DNA of 61,926 nucleotides, taken from the NCBI GenBank assembly GCA_002010075.1, contig MTMG01000019.1, positions 1 through 61,926 on the forward strand. The letters are read 5' to 3'. The stretch is from Methanomicrobia archaeon JdFR-19 (GTDB taxonomy: Archaea > Halobacteriota > Methanosarcinia > DSM-18856 > Methermicoccaceae). The notes below the pieces were generated by a model. It did not search any database and had not been told where the DNA came from. It worked only from the letters and a program-made list of their open reading frames with translations. Below, piece after piece: positions 53,934 to 61,351 of the stretch; position 1 is the stretch's first letter, and each line of letters begins with the position of its first letter. The position numbers and the translations under genes are program-made.

Positions 53934-54785
53934 TTAAAAAACCTTACTCGCTATCCTTGCCCCCTCCACAGAAGTGTAGCATGTGAAAACCTCACCAAAC
54001 TCGTGCAAACAATCCGGAGTCCCAAGAGCGACGACACATTCACCAAGCATAGCCATAAAAACATTTCCCCCCTCTGACTCAACTGCCTCAAACGCATCTA
54101 TAACCCACGGGGTCGCCAGCTCTGTTTTCATAGAAAACTCCTTCGACACGCAGAAAAAATTTTCAAGTGATGGAGACTTCATGAACTCTTTCAAGCAATC
54201 CTTTCCAATCTTCCCTATTTTATGCAATTCGGAGCTTGTGAGCACATCAGAAGTGAATATGGGGTCTTTCACAACATATGACACGATTCTCCTCTCCATG
54301 GGAACAGAATCCGCAACCGCCCTCGTCGGTGAGCCAGGTTTGATTCTGACAACAAGCCCCCCTAAACACTGCGCAACAACATCGCCAAGACCTGTTCTGC
54401 ATGAGACCTCTGCAATATGTGCGACATCACCAATCTCTTTCAAACACTTTGGGATCCCAAGAACACAATGTACCCCAAGAGATGTTGAGAGAGCACATGC
54501 TCCACTTACACCAAGACCGTATCCTACAGGTGCATCAGACCTCAAATTCACAACAACATCCTCTGCCCCCAACATATCTAGAACACTGTCAACAACATCG
54601 CATTCAAACTGCTCTCCCTAACACAGAGTTTTTCTATCACCCACACTTATTTCAGCATTCACTCCATGTGATAAAGTTATACCACAACCTATCGAACCTG
54701 TTTCAAGCACAGAGTCTGTTATGATTGGTGAGAAGAAACCACTTATATGGCAGGGTGAAAAGACTTCTACCCTCTTACTCTCCAA
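53934..54785 (-). CDS. Pantoate kinase (PoK, GHMP family), with in-frame TAG codon
   Basis: A 283-residue archaeal pantoate kinase, first step of the archaeal route from pantoate to 4'-phosphopantothenate for CoA. N-terminus: VFSPCHISGFFSPI and TGSIGCGITLSHG. TAG is codon 56 (54620-54618), followed in the same frame by GEQFECDVVDSVLDMLGAED and the GHMP ATP loop PVGYGLGVSGACALS (about 80-94), then SCRTGLGDVVAQ. The N- and C-parts each lack half of the fold without readthrough. TTG 54785 follows GGAAGGTGG and overlaps pyrC by 11 bases. Ends TAA. Confidence 0.88.
54618..54620 (-). other. In-frame TAG codon (codon 56 of pantoate kinase gene)
   Basis: The context is TGT-TAG-GGA. It falls between the N-terminal CHISGFF motif and the GHMP ATP loop of one frame. 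It is inferred to be translated. Confidence 0.8.
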
Positions 54786-56100
54786 TCCACCTTCCGCTTC
54801 CCTTCTCCGCAACTATCCCTCCCTCTTCCCGCTCGTCATATATTATCTCACCTCTCCTTATAACCAAGCTTGGAAAAATTGCATCAAAACCATCAAATGG
54901 ACTCCAACCTGCCTTTGAATGGAGTTTTTCGCCTTCAACCTTCCCAACACACTTCATATCGTACACACCAAAATCAGCATCATATCCCCCTTCTATCTTA
55001 CCCTTGCCAAGTATTCCGAAGATGTCAGCAACCCTTTCCGACGAGGCATTCACAACTCTCTCCAGAGGTATCATATTCCTCTTCACACATGCCAGCATCA
55101 AAGGGAACATCGTCTCAACCCCAGGAACACCGGGGGGCGAATCAAAAACATTATCTTTTTCAATTCTTCGATGGGGGGCGTGGTCTGACACTATGATATC
55201 AATGATGCCTCTCCTTAAATACTCCCATAACTTCTGAACATGAGTGTAAGGTCGGAGAGGGGGGTTCATCTTGCCCATTCCCCCCAGCCTCAGCATGTCA
55301 TCTTCGGAAAGTAGAAGGTGATGGGGGGTAACTTCACAGCTTACTTTCATTCCTACGTACTTCGCATTTCTAACCATACCGGCACCGTCCTCTGTACTGA
55401 TATGGCATATGTGAAGTTTAACATCGAGGTCCTTCACCATATTAACGACCTTAACAACCGCCTCTACTTCTGCCTCGGGTGGACGCATAAGACAGTGATA
55501 CATCGGATTCGTGGGGTCAAAACGAGATTCTGCTTTCAGTATTATTTCCCCATCCTCTGCGTGAATGCATGCAGGCAATGACAATTCTGATATCTTTTCA
55601 AGAGCTTTTCTTAATATGGTATTATCAAGAGGTTCTGCGTTGGTGGATGGTGCCATGAATATCTCGCCAAATGCAGTAATGCCACACTCCTTCAATCTTT
55701 CAAGCATTTCCAAGTTTGACGTGACTCCACCATTGATACCGAAATCAACTATGGAGAGTTTATTTGCCCTTCTCAGCTTTTTTCTGAATGCCTTTGGGTC
55801 GATGGTTGGAGGGTTCGTATTTGGGTGGTCTACTACACACGTAACCCCCCCTCCAGCAGCAGCACATGAACCAGTATACCAGTTCTCCTTGCTTGTAAAA
55901 CCTGGGTCTCTGAAATGAACATGTGCATCAATCACACCAGGCAACACAATCCTTCCACCCACATCTACAACAACATCAGCTTGCTCAGGAGGGGCTATCT
56001 TTGATAATTTGTATATCTTCCCATCCCTAACCGATATCTCAAGCTCCTTTAACTCACCATCATGGAATACCTTTGCATTCTTCACAACTATGTCAAGCAT
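54775..56100 (-). CDS. pyrC: Dihydroorotase (PyrC)
   Basis: A 441-residue zinc amidohydrolase that closes carbamoyl-aspartate to dihydroorotate in pyrimidine synthesis. Metal ligands and motifs: VIDAHVHFRDPGF (about 58-70), GGGVTCVVDHPNTNPPT, IHAEDGEII, HICHIST, VTPHHLLLS and SDHAPHRRIEKD. It belongs to the larger class typical of archaea. ATG 56100 lies about 26 bases after a TATA at 56122-56132, so it is leaderless. It ends TAA inside the pantoate kinase start. Confidence 0.93.
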   Translation of the reverse strand: MLDIVVKNAKVFHDGELKELEISVRDGKIYKLSKIAPPEQADVVVDVGGRIVLPGVIDAHVHFRDPGFTSKENWYTGSCAAAGGGVTCVVDHPNTNPPTIDPKAFRKKLRRANKLSIVDFGINGGVTSNLEMLERLKECGITAFGEIFMAPSTNAEPLDNTILRKALEKISELSLPACIHAEDGEIILKAESRFDPTNPMYHCLMRPPEAEVEAVVKVVNMVKDLDVKLHICHISTEDGAGMVRNAKYVGMKVSCEVTPHHLLLSEDDMLRLGGMGKMNPPLRPYTHVQKLWEYLRRGIIDIIVSDHAPHRRIEKDNVFDSPPGVPGVETMFPLMLACVKRNMIPLERVVNASSERVADIFGILGKGKIEGGYDADFGVYDMKCVGKVEGEKLHSKAGWSPFDGFDAIFPSLVIRRGEIIYDEREEGGIVAEKGSGRWIGE

Positions 56101-56153
56101 CACTATAACTATATGGCAATGAAAATATAGTTAATCGTTCATATATCAGGTGG

Positions 56154-57419
56154 ATGAGGTTCGTAACCATCCTCGCTGTGGTATGCATCTTGGTATGTAT
56201 ATCAGTTACGTCACTCCCTGCACTTGCATCCTCCACCGAAGTGGTTGTCGAGTGGGGTGAAGTAGAAAAGGTGGGAAATGTCAGCTTCGAAATTGTGAGC
56301 TATGGGTACGAGGAATATGCATGGGCAGAGTTGAAAGTACTTTATCAAAATGAGAGTGTCATGGACACACTACTTACCGGAAACGAGTCCATCCCATACT
56401 TTGTCTACAGTACAGAGTTTGAAAAGACCTTCTACCTCGAACCAATTAACTACACATCAGAGACCCTAAACCTCTCGATGGAAGATGTTGAAATGATATT
56501 CAGTGGAAACCCGCCCATTCCCAAGCTCGAATTTCTCTTGAGTGTGAACGAGACATTCAAAGCCGTAGAGGAGGAGAAAATCAGAATAAACAAAACAACA
56601 GTTGAATGTGCATATATAAAGGAGAGGTTCCCCATCAAGATATCTATAGAGAACGAATATGACGATTATGTCAGCATTAAGATGAGAGATAGCTTGCCAG
56701 ATAACATAGTAACCGACCCGTACAACAAACTCACATGGACATTTGAGGTTGCACCAATGAGCTCCAAAATTATAACATACACAGTTCAGGCATTGAAGCC
56801 GGGAGAATATATTCTTCCCAACCCCGTGGTAAATCGTTCCGATGTTTCGTTTGGCTCGAATAACACATCTCTCCTTGTAATTGGTCCTTGGGTTGATGTT
56901 GAGAAGAAGGTGAATGTGAATGGAAATTTCGTAGAAGTAAATCTGACTATAAAGAATACCGGAAACGAGAGTGTACGGGTGTATGTGGCTGATTTCGTAC
57001 CCAAAAATGCCGAAATATTGTCTGGAAAACTAAATTTCACAACAACACTCGATGTAAACCAGAGTTATTCAAACGTATATACACTGAAGGTAAATGGAGG
57101 TGCAACTCTCCCAAGGGCAAAAGTTCTGTTTGTCAGTGGAAGACAGGTTGATAAGTACTTCACAGAAGACATCATGCTTCCAGACTGTTTCAAAGGGATT
57201 TTTGATTCGAGATACGCACATGGTGTGAGAGAGTCAAATCAAATTCAATTGAGCGTACCAAAGGAAGAGGTGAAAGAAAGTGAGGTGATAGCAACACCGA
57301 AAACAGAGACTCAACCACCCCCAGAAACACAAAATAAGGAAGAGAGTAAGGCAAAATTACCATTCGTCGGTGTTGAACTACTCGTGCTGATTTTCTATCT
57401 GTTCAGGCAACGTTTATAA
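56154..57419 (+). CDS. Exported, membrane-anchored glycoprotein candidate
   Basis: A 421-residue protein I do not recognise. It has a signal peptide (residues 1-~25; hydrophobic LAVVCILVCISVTSLPALA), a large beta-rich extracellular region with about a dozen Asn-X-Ser/Thr sequons, and a C-terminal hydrophobic stretch VGVELLVLIFYLF followed by RQRL. A Pro/Glu-rich linker (TETQPPPETQNKEESK) precedes the anchor. The region around 235-290 (WVDVEKKVNVNGNFVEVNL; TIKNTGNESVRVYVADFVP) looks like a CARDB/DUF11-type adhesion repeat. It is likely a cell-surface protein under the S-layer. ATG 56154 follows AGGTGG. Ends TAA. Confidence 0.75.
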   Translation: MRFVTILAVVCILVCISVTSLPALASSTEVVVEWGEVEKVGNVSFEIVSYGYEEYAWAELKVLYQNESVMDTLLTGNESIPYFVYSTEFEKTFYLEPINYTSETLNLSMEDVEMIFSGNPPIPKLEFLLSVNETFKAVEEEKIRINKTTVECAYIKERFPIKISIENEYDDYVSIKMRDSLPDNIVTDPYNKLTWTFEVAPMSSKIITYTVQALKPGEYILPNPVVNRSDVSFGSNNTSLLVIGPWVDVEKKVNVNGNFVEVNLTIKNTGNESVRVYVADFVPKNAEILSGKLNFTTTLDVNQSYSNVYTLKVNGGATLPRAKVLFVSGRQVDKYFTEDIMLPDCFKGIFDSRYAHGVRESNQIQLSVPKEEVKESEVIATPKTETQPPPETQNKEESKAKLPFVGVELLVLIFYLFRQRL

Positions 57420-57443
57420 GTAGTGGAGTGTAGAATTCAAACC

Positions 57444-57761
57444 ATGGACATAAAGGAGTATATCTTCTCAATCGTGATGGTGCTATCGGCATTTGTGCTG
57501 ACACACACTTGGATAACGAGGTTTGGACCTTCGAATGCGTTGATTGTTGCATCTGCGATGGTGATGATGGGAGCACTTGCGGCCATGCTCATCAGCATAG
57601 ACATGAGACTGAAAAAGGTTGAAGAGGCACTGAGAGAAGAAGAGTCCTCACTCAAGTTCATGATGAATGCGGTGGAGAGTAGCCTCTCTGCACAGCTTGC
57701 AAGTGTTATAAAAATGGTCGATGATGCACTTGATGAGTTCACAAAAAGGATATACAAATGA
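57444..57761 (+). CDS. Small two-span membrane protein with coiled-coil tail
   Basis: A 105-residue protein without a recognised family. Two membrane segments (about 6-22 and 33-55: ALIVASAMVMMGALAAMLISI) are followed by a charged coiled coil (MRLKKVEEALREEESSLKF) and helical tail. ATG 57444 lies about 28 bases after a TATA (gtttataagt, 57411-57420), so its message is leaderless. It ends TGA 9 bases before the next gene. Confidence 0.7.
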   Translation: MDIKEYIFSIVMVLSAFVLTHTWITRFGPSNALIVASAMVMMGALAAMLISIDMRLKKVEEALREEESSLKFMMNAVESSLSAQLASVIKMVDDALDEFTKRIYK

Positions 57762-57770
57762 GGAAGGAAC

Positions 57771-58649
57771 ATGAATGTAAAACTTATCTCCTACTTCCTC
57801 GTGTTTATAATGGTGGGCTCGGCGATTGTGTATATAGGTGCAAGTACCCAAGAACAGACCCAACCAACACCACAACCTACCAAGGAATATGAAGGATACT
57901 TCAACGTTCAGGGAAAGATTGTGTACAAGCCATTTGATAGCATCGAAGACGCCTTGAATATTACGCCCCCAGGGATATTGTATGCAACGTTCATAAACTG
58001 CGACAAAGCAAAGAACTCGGTGCTTGAAAACTTTTCTCTGCATCTCACATCCCCTCTCTACACATATTATCTCTCAAATGTGAAGAGGACGTTCAACGCA
58101 TATTATCAGTCGGGAGATAACATTAAAATGGACTACATAAGACCAAAGGGCATCCATTTCAGCTGGACGGGGATGAGTACGTACAGAGACTATGTTGTTT
58201 TCAACCGCACAAACCCCAAGGGGTATACTGTTGTGGGAGACCCCATAATATTCTCGCAGAACTACAGTTTGTTATGCAAGGCGATTGACCTTATCGAGGA
58301 TTACAACGAGACAAGTGGAATCTCGGAATTCTCCAGACTATTCAAGATTGTGAATGTGCTTGACAATGCATCATATCCAATCGAAGTTGTTGGAAAGTAC
58401 GGAGACAACGAGGGTATTTACTACCTTGGTGTAAGAGGAGAGGGTGAGAGAGCAGTTAGAAAGGCTTATTATCCAAACCCGACTCCAGAATTGCTCGATA
58501 ACATTCGGAAATATCGCGATAAGGCAATTGAAAACGGTACCTTTGAGAGTTATCAGGTCAGTATTACAGATGTGGAGGGGACAAAGGTTGCCATCGTAAC
58601 GATTGTGTCAGAAAATATCGAGAAGGTAGTGCTTGAGCCAGCCATATAA
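57771..58649 (+). CDS. Exported or membrane-anchored protein of unknown function
   Basis: A 292-residue protein with an N-terminal hydrophobic segment (ISYFLVFIMVGSAIVYIGA, about 6-24), either a signal or an anchor, then a Pro/Thr/Gln-rich linker (QEQTQPTPQPTKEYEG) and a soluble domain with several N-glycosylation sequons. No enzymatic motif is visible. It is 9 bases from the small membrane gene and 16 from the GTPase, so the group may be co-transcribed. Start ATG 57771 with GAGGAAGG upstream. It ends TAA. Confidence 0.75.
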   Translation: MNVKLISYFLVFIMVGSAIVYIGASTQEQTQPTPQPTKEYEGYFNVQGKIVYKPFDSIEDALNITPPGILYATFINCDKAKNSVLENFSLHLTSPLYTYYLSNVKRTFNAYYQSGDNIKMDYIRPKGIHFSWTGMSTYRDYVVFNRTNPKGYTVVGDPIIFSQNYSLLCKAIDLIEDYNETSGISEFSRLFKIVNVLDNASYPIEVVGKYGDNEGIYYLGVRGEGERAVRKAYYPNPTPELLDNIRKYRDKAIENGTFESYQVSITDVEGTKVAIVTIVSENIEKVVLEPAI

Positions 58650-58665
58650 AGGGTGAGTCTTGAAG

Positions 58666-59748
58666 ATGGCAAGCCTTGAGGAGAGAATAAGGGAATTGGA
58701 GGAGGAGATCAGAAAGACCCCTTACAATAAAGCAACAGCCCACCATATTGGAAGACTTAAAGCAAGAATTGCAAGACTCAGAGAAGAAGCTGAGAAACGG
58801 TCTGTGAAAAGAGGGGGTGGCGGGTATGGTGTCAGGAAAGGAGGAGATGCAACTGTCGTGCTTGTTGGATATCCATCCGTTGGGAAGTCAACACTGCTAA
58901 ACAAATTAACAGGTGCTAAGAGTGAGGTTGGTTCATACGACTTTACAACACTAAGGGTTGTCCCCGGTATCATGAACCACAAAAAAGCAAGGATACAGAT
59001 ACTCGATATTCCAGGCATAATTGAGGGGGCATCGATGGGGAGGGGGCGTGGGAGGGAGGTGTTATCTGTTGTTAGGTCTGCAGATTTGATAGTGTTGCTC
59101 GTTGATGCTTCGAATCCATCTCAGCTCGATATCATAAAACGAGAACTTCACTCCGCAGGTATAAGACTGAACAAAAAGAGGCCAGAAATCTTCATAAGAA
59201 AGAAGAAGACAGGAGGAATAAACATCAGCTCAACATCCAAACTTGATTTTGATGAGGACATAATAAAGTCAGTACTTCAAGAATACAAAGTACATAACGC
59301 CGATGTGCTGATAAGAGGGAAAGTTGGAATTGATGATGTCGTGGATGCTCTTTCCGAGCGGGTTATCTACAAAAAAGCGATCACGGTCTTCAACAAAATA
59401 GACCTCTGCACCCGGGAAGAGCTGAAGAAACTAGATGAGGGGGCAATATTCATTTCAGCAGAGAGTGGCTATGGCATTGATACTCTCAAAGAGAGGATAT
59501 ACCAAGAACTTGACCTGATAAGGGTGTTCATGAGACCTCAAGGGGGGGAGCCAGACTTTGAAGAGCCTCTTGTCCTTAGAAAAGGCTCAACCATCGAAGA
59601 TGTTTGTATAAGGCTCCATAAGGATTTTGTGAGGAAATTTAGATATGCACAGGTGTGGGGCTCATCTGTGAAATTCGATGGACAGAGAGTTGGACTTGAG
59701 CACGAATTGAGTGATAGGGATGTTGTGACGATAGTGATAGAGAAGTAA
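58666..59748 (+). CDS. DRG-family GTP-binding protein
   Basis: A 360-residue developmentally regulated GTP-binding (DRG/Rbg) protein that works with translating ribosomes. Helical N-terminus (1-45), basic glycine-rich stretch, G1 GYPSVGKST (68-76), G3 DIPGIIEGAS, the DRG-specific insert, G4 FNKIDLC, G5 ISAESGYG and a C-terminal TGS domain (LVLRKGSTIEDVCIRLHKDF, given at its core). ATG 58666 has GGGTGAGT upstream; TTG 58660 is possible. It ends TAA. Confidence 0.95.
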   Translation: MASLEERIRELEEEIRKTPYNKATAHHIGRLKARIARLREEAEKRSVKRGGGGYGVRKGGDATVVLVGYPSVGKSTLLNKLTGAKSEVGSYDFTTLRVVPGIMNHKKARIQILDIPGIIEGASMGRGRGREVLSVVRSADLIVLLVDASNPSQLDIIKRELHSAGIRLNKKRPEIFIRKKKTGGINISSTSKLDFDEDIIKSVLQEYKVHNADVLIRGKVGIDDVVDALSERVIYKKAITVFNKIDLCTREELKKLDEGAIFISAESGYGIDTLKERIYQELDLIRVFMRPQGGEPDFEEPLVLRKGSTIEDVCIRLHKDFVRKFRYAQVWGSSVKFDGQRVGLEHELSDRDVVTIVIEK

Positions 59749-59780
59749 GTTTTATTTCTCTGTACTGTCATCCTTCTCAT

Positions 59781-60638
59781 ATGCGGGGGGAAGCTATCGC
59801 TTACGGAGCGGGGACGATTGTAAATGCAATAGCTACTTGGAGGGGGGCTGCATTTGGCATAGAACTCAGGACAAAAGTATCGGTTGAATTAAGAGAGAGC
59901 GACGCCATGAAGATTGAAGGATATGCATATGGTGGGCAAGAAACATGTGATTCCTCTTTGATTGTGAGATGTGCTGAGCTTGTTCTTGAAAGATATGGGC
60001 TTTGCTGTGAGGGTAAAATACGCTCTGAGAGCGAAATACCCATAGGGAAGGGGCTCAAAAGTTCATCCGCAGCAGCAAACGCTGCAGTACTTGCAACTCT
60101 AAGAGCAATAAACGAGGAAGTGGAGCCTCTTGAAGTTGTGAAGCTCGGTGTACAGGGGGCAAAAGACGTTGGAGTGACGATAACCGGTGCATTCGATGAT
60201 GCTTGTGCATCTCTGCTCGGAGGGGTTGTGATAACTGACAACAAAAACTTGAAACTGATAAAAAGGGATGTTCTTGATTCAGATGTTCTGATATTTGTTC
60301 CAGAAGAAGTGTGCTTTACAAAGGATGTGGATGTTGAAGCATGCAGGTTAATGGCTCCTTTTGTGGAAGAAGCTTACAGAATTGCACTTGAAGGTAGATA
60401 CGAGAGAGCTATGACAATAAACGGACTGATATACTGTACCGCTCTTGGGTATAGAACCGATGTCTTGATGGGGGCGTTGAAGTATGGTGCAAGGGGATGT
60501 ACGCTCTCTGGTACTGGCCCCTCGTTCATAGCAATCCTCGGAGATGGGGCTAACACAGAAAAAATCTGTGAAAAATGGAAAGAAATTGGAGGGAATTTTA
60601 TTCATACGAAAATAAACAACAAGGGGGTAATAACTTGA
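59781..60638 (+). CDS. aroK: Archaeal shikimate kinase (GHMP family, AroK)
   Basis: A 285-residue GHMP-type shikimate kinase, unrelated in fold to the bacterial enzyme, phosphorylating shikimate on the way to chorismate. ATP loop: SEIPIGKGLKSSSAAANAAVLA (key part PIGKGLKSSSAAAN, about 91-104), and GARGCTLSGTGPSFIAI near the C-terminus. It is directly followed by aroQ, sharing its function. ATG 59781 is about 27 bases after ttttatttc (59751-59759), so leaderless. It ends TGA overlapping the aroQ start (TTGA). Confidence 0.94.
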   Translation: MRGEAIAYGAGTIVNAIATWRGAAFGIELRTKVSVELRESDAMKIEGYAYGGQETCDSSLIVRCAELVLERYGLCCEGKIRSESEIPIGKGLKSSSAAANAAVLATLRAINEEVEPLEVVKLGVQGAKDVGVTITGAFDDACASLLGGVVITDNKNLKLIKRDVLDSDVLIFVPEEVCFTKDVDVEACRLMAPFVEEAYRIALEGRYERAMTINGLIYCTALGYRTDVLMGALKYGARGCTLSGTGPSFIAILGDGANTEKICEKWKEIGGNFIHTKINNKGVIT

Positions 60639-60922
60639 GAAGCTTAGAAGAATTAAGACAGGAAATCGAGGAGATAGATAAAGAGATAATCAAGCTGATA
60701 GAACGAAGAACGATGTTAGCGAAAGATATAATAGAGGCAAAAAAGAAGCTGGGTCTTGGTCCAGTTGATAAAGAAAGGCGAGAAGACATACTCGGGAAGG
60801 TGAGTGTGATGGCTGTTGAGAAAGGGCTTGACCCTGCACTGATAAAGTAGATATTTGACACCCTCATTCAGATGAACGTTGAGAAGCAGAGGGAGTATCT
60901 TGGAGAGGGAAACCTTCCTTGA
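60635..60922 (+). CDS. aroQ: Chorismate mutase (AroQ type), with in-frame TAG codon
   Basis: A 95-residue helical chorismate mutase that makes prephenate. Helix 1: [22 protein letters not shown] with the catalytic Arg; [16 protein letters not shown] follows. TAG is codon 72 (60848-60850), right after DPALIK; the frame continues [18 protein letters not shown], the third helix with the catalytic Gln-type residues, to TGA at 60920-60922. Without readthrough this helix is missing. It starts with TTG 60635, overlapping aroK, with GGGGGTAA upstream. Read through, the gene overlaps the convergent purE by 59 bases. Confidence 0.88.
60848..60850 (+). other. In-frame TAG codon (codon 72 of aroQ)
   Basis: The context is AAG-TAG-ATA. 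It lies one residue before the third helix of the AroQ fold, where charged residues are usual. It is inferred to be translated. Confidence 0.8.
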
Positions 60923-61301
60923 GAGAGAGTATCCTGAGGGCGAGGTGGGCGGCATTCTCGCCGTTGTCTATGCCAACACATGCAACTGGAACTCCAGGAG
61001 GCATCTGAACGATGGAAAGAAGAGCGTCCAACCCTCCAAGTTTTACACTGACTGGAACACCTATCACAGGTTTCTTTGTTTTGGATGCAATAACTCCAGG
61101 GAGTGCAGCAGAAAGTCCTGCTATTGCTATAAAAACGTCTGCATCAGACCTCCTAACAAATTCATCGAGTTCGTCAGGATTTCTGTGGGCTGATATAACA
61201 TGAACCGCATAATCAACCCCTGCAATTTCGAGAACCGATGTGACTTTCTGTGCAATCTTTCTGTCACTTTCAGAACCCATTATCACTACAACCTTTGCCA
61301 T
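60864..61301 (-). CDS. purE: N5-carboxyaminoimidazole ribonucleotide mutase (PurE)
   Basis: A 145-residue PurE, which shifts the carboxyl group in purine synthesis. Motifs: [14 protein letters not shown] (5-18), [29 protein letters not shown] and [30 protein letters not shown] (reported by PVIGVP and [12 protein letters not shown]). The final ~20 residues are not conserved and lie in the region overlapping the aroQ end. ATG 61301. Ends TGA. Confidence 0.94.
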   Translation of the reverse strand: MAKVVVIMGSESDRKIAQKVTSVLEIAGVDYAVHVISAHRNPDELDEFVRRSDADVFIAIAGLSAALPGVIASKTKKPVIGVPVSVKLGGLDALLSIVQMPPGVPVACVGIDNGENAAHLALRILSLKEGFPLQDTPSASQRSSE

Positions 61302-61351
61302 AAGAAACGACTTTCAAGACGATAATGATAAGTCTAACGGTTGATGAAAGT

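Noticed and set aside
6301-60922. Reading the nine TAG-interrupted genes as pseudogenes or assembly errors
   Set aside because: Every interruption is TAG; there are no TAA, TGA or frameshifts. Flanking sequence is fully conserved, and the genes are core functions within intact operons. Random decay or error would give mixed lesions.
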